Source: Enchytraeus crypticus (taxonomy: Eukaryota > Annelida > Clitellata > Enchytraeida > Enchytraeidae). From it: a stretch of 64,000 nucleotides of DNA. Made by a program: the position numbers and the translations under genes. The DNA is taken from positions 124,001 to 188,000 of the forward strand of contig CAJHZI010000474.1 in the NCBI GenBank assembly GCA_905160935.1, read 5' to 3'. Under the pieces are notes generated by a model. The model did not search any database. It was given only the letters and a program-made list of their open reading frames with translations, and was not told where the DNA came from. Shown here in pieces: positions 62,953 to 64,000 of this stretch. Positions within the stretch are counted from its first letter, which is position 1, and the number at the start of each line of letters is the position of its first letter.

Positions 62953-62987
62953 GAATGCTATACAATTTAAAACATTATATACATTTT

Positions 62988-63027
<40 letters not shown>

Positions 63028-63058
63028 GCTATACAATTTAAAACATTATATACATTTT

Positions 63059-63146
<88 letters not shown>
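62765..63146. repeat. AT runs with repeated 50-bp spacer, then GA run
   Basis: aaattgtatagcattca (62776-62792) faces its reverse complement at 62865-62881 across an AT run. The spacer gctatacaatttaaaacatt.. recurs after AT runs at 62869, 62956 and 63027. GA run 63096-63158. Confidence 0.9.
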
Positions 63147-63156
<10 letters not shown>

Positions 63157-63429
63157 TCATAAGATTTGCCTTTTGCAATAATGAACACAATTCTGTCACT
63201 GTGATCACCCATCTAAAGTAGGCTATAAATAGGCCTAATAGGCTATTTTATTGATGGAAATGAAACTTTTTAATAAAATTATGTACAGAGTTCAAATTGT
63301 TCACTGATACATTGGTTTACTCTTACATACATATTTACACATACAAATAGCTGCATGATCACATGCAATTGTAATAAATTTTATAACCGGGCCTATGGGG
63401 AGGGACCCTGAACCCCTCATATCTGCCAC

Positions 63430-63480
63430 TGCCGGTAGGAATAAACGCCATGGACCTGCCTATTTGCAGGACAACAGAGA
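63430..63480 (+). repeat. LINE family A terminal block
   Basis: aaacgccatggacctgccta followed by a GATA/GAGA run to 63550. Confidence 0.5.
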
Positions 63481-63519
63481 AGATAGAGATAGATAGATCG
63501 ATAGAGAGATAGAATAGAC

Positions 63520-63550
<31 letters not shown>

Positions 63551-63748
63551 AAGAAGCAATGAAAGAAAGAAGGAGAGAGAGGGGAAGAGAGGCGGGCAGA
63601 TATATTGTATTATGTAATATGTAACTATTTATGGCTGACCGGAAATCGGATTAAAATATCAACCCGTAAAGATTTTCTTTAATCTAACTCAAGCTTCGAT
63701 TAGACGTTGGCTTCCATAGTCAGTTCAATTGAAGAGCGCTGATTTCTG

Positions 63749-63916
63749 ATTGGTCGAAAACTCTAGATCATTCAGAGATCCTTCATATAAATACAAAGAA
63801 ATTTAAGTGTTGAAGTATATTTGACAAACTTCAGCTCATAGAGACAGGAATGCGACACATCTTATTTGGATATATCTACAAGCATCGTTTTTTCAACTTT
63901 GCTACGCTATAATCAG
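63749..63916 (+). promoter_or_regulatory. core-promoter-like block and possible first exon
   Basis: Inverted CCAAT (attgg, 63749-63753), TATAAATA at 63786-63793, then an expected start site near 63815-63830. A 20-codon frame (ATG 63850, TAA 63910) is followed by a good donor, cag/gtatgt at 63916/63917. Fits a 5' leader exon with a small upstream frame; the gene would lie beyond the window. Confidence 0.45.
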
Positions 63917-64000
63917 GTATGTCTAATTAATTTCTCTTGCATACATGTAGGTTACTCTTCTATATAACTTCTGATTTTCAGGAATATTTAAATTTTTAAA

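Overview
The window is animal nuclear DNA: genes are split into small exons by introns packed with transposable elements, C2H2 zinc fingers and a REV7 homologue are present, and AT, GA and GATT microsatellites are frequent. The species cannot be fixed from this sequence; an invertebrate is likely (insect/mollusc-style non-LTR elements, mariner, 5S-derived SINEs, many short aggcctat runs). Edges of old repeats are accurate to about 10-30 bases; exon edges were placed by hand from splice signals, reading phase and family resemblance.

Four protein genes can be assembled. (1) 1622-6104 (+): a C2H2 zinc-finger gene whose finger exon carries a one-base frameshift. (2) 16348-19645 (+): its intact paralogue, an acidic internally repeated N-terminus plus seven fingers. 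(3) 27684-46297 (+): a 12-exon gene for a predicted 983-residue single-pass membrane protein: signal peptide, four small cysteine-rich (furin-like) modules, a large Thr/Ala/Asn mucin-like repeat, about three IPT/TIG domains resembling the membrane-proximal part of plexins, a membrane helix and a short tail of SLRGP repeats. All phases join without a break. I know no named family with this architecture. (4) 53842-46831 (-): MAD2L2/REV7, the HORMA protein of DNA polymerase zeta and shieldin, recovered in six exons to its stop codon; only the start exon is uncertain. Genes 3 and 4 are convergent, 533 bases apart.

The rest is mobile or repetitive. A tRNA-like SINE (family A) occurs about 19 times, a second tRNA-like SINE (B) four times, and a 5S-rRNA-derived SINE several times. 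At least five non-LTR lineages are present as 5'-truncated pieces, with a mariner relic (14415-16125), a transposase-like relic (58284-59610), a foldback element (29988-30769) and a small family with inverted ends. Nesting is common.

The most unusual signal is that five minisatellite-like arrays are built on exon edges. In REV7 the acceptor of exon C, the donor of exon C, the acceptor of exon D and the donor of exon E have each been copied, with the splice signal and about 10-36 bases of coding sequence, into neighbouring repeat arrays; the acceptor of exon 9 in the plexin-like gene shows the same. A promoter-like block (inverted CCAAT, TATA box, first-exon donor) lies at 63745-63916, so another gene may begin at the right edge.
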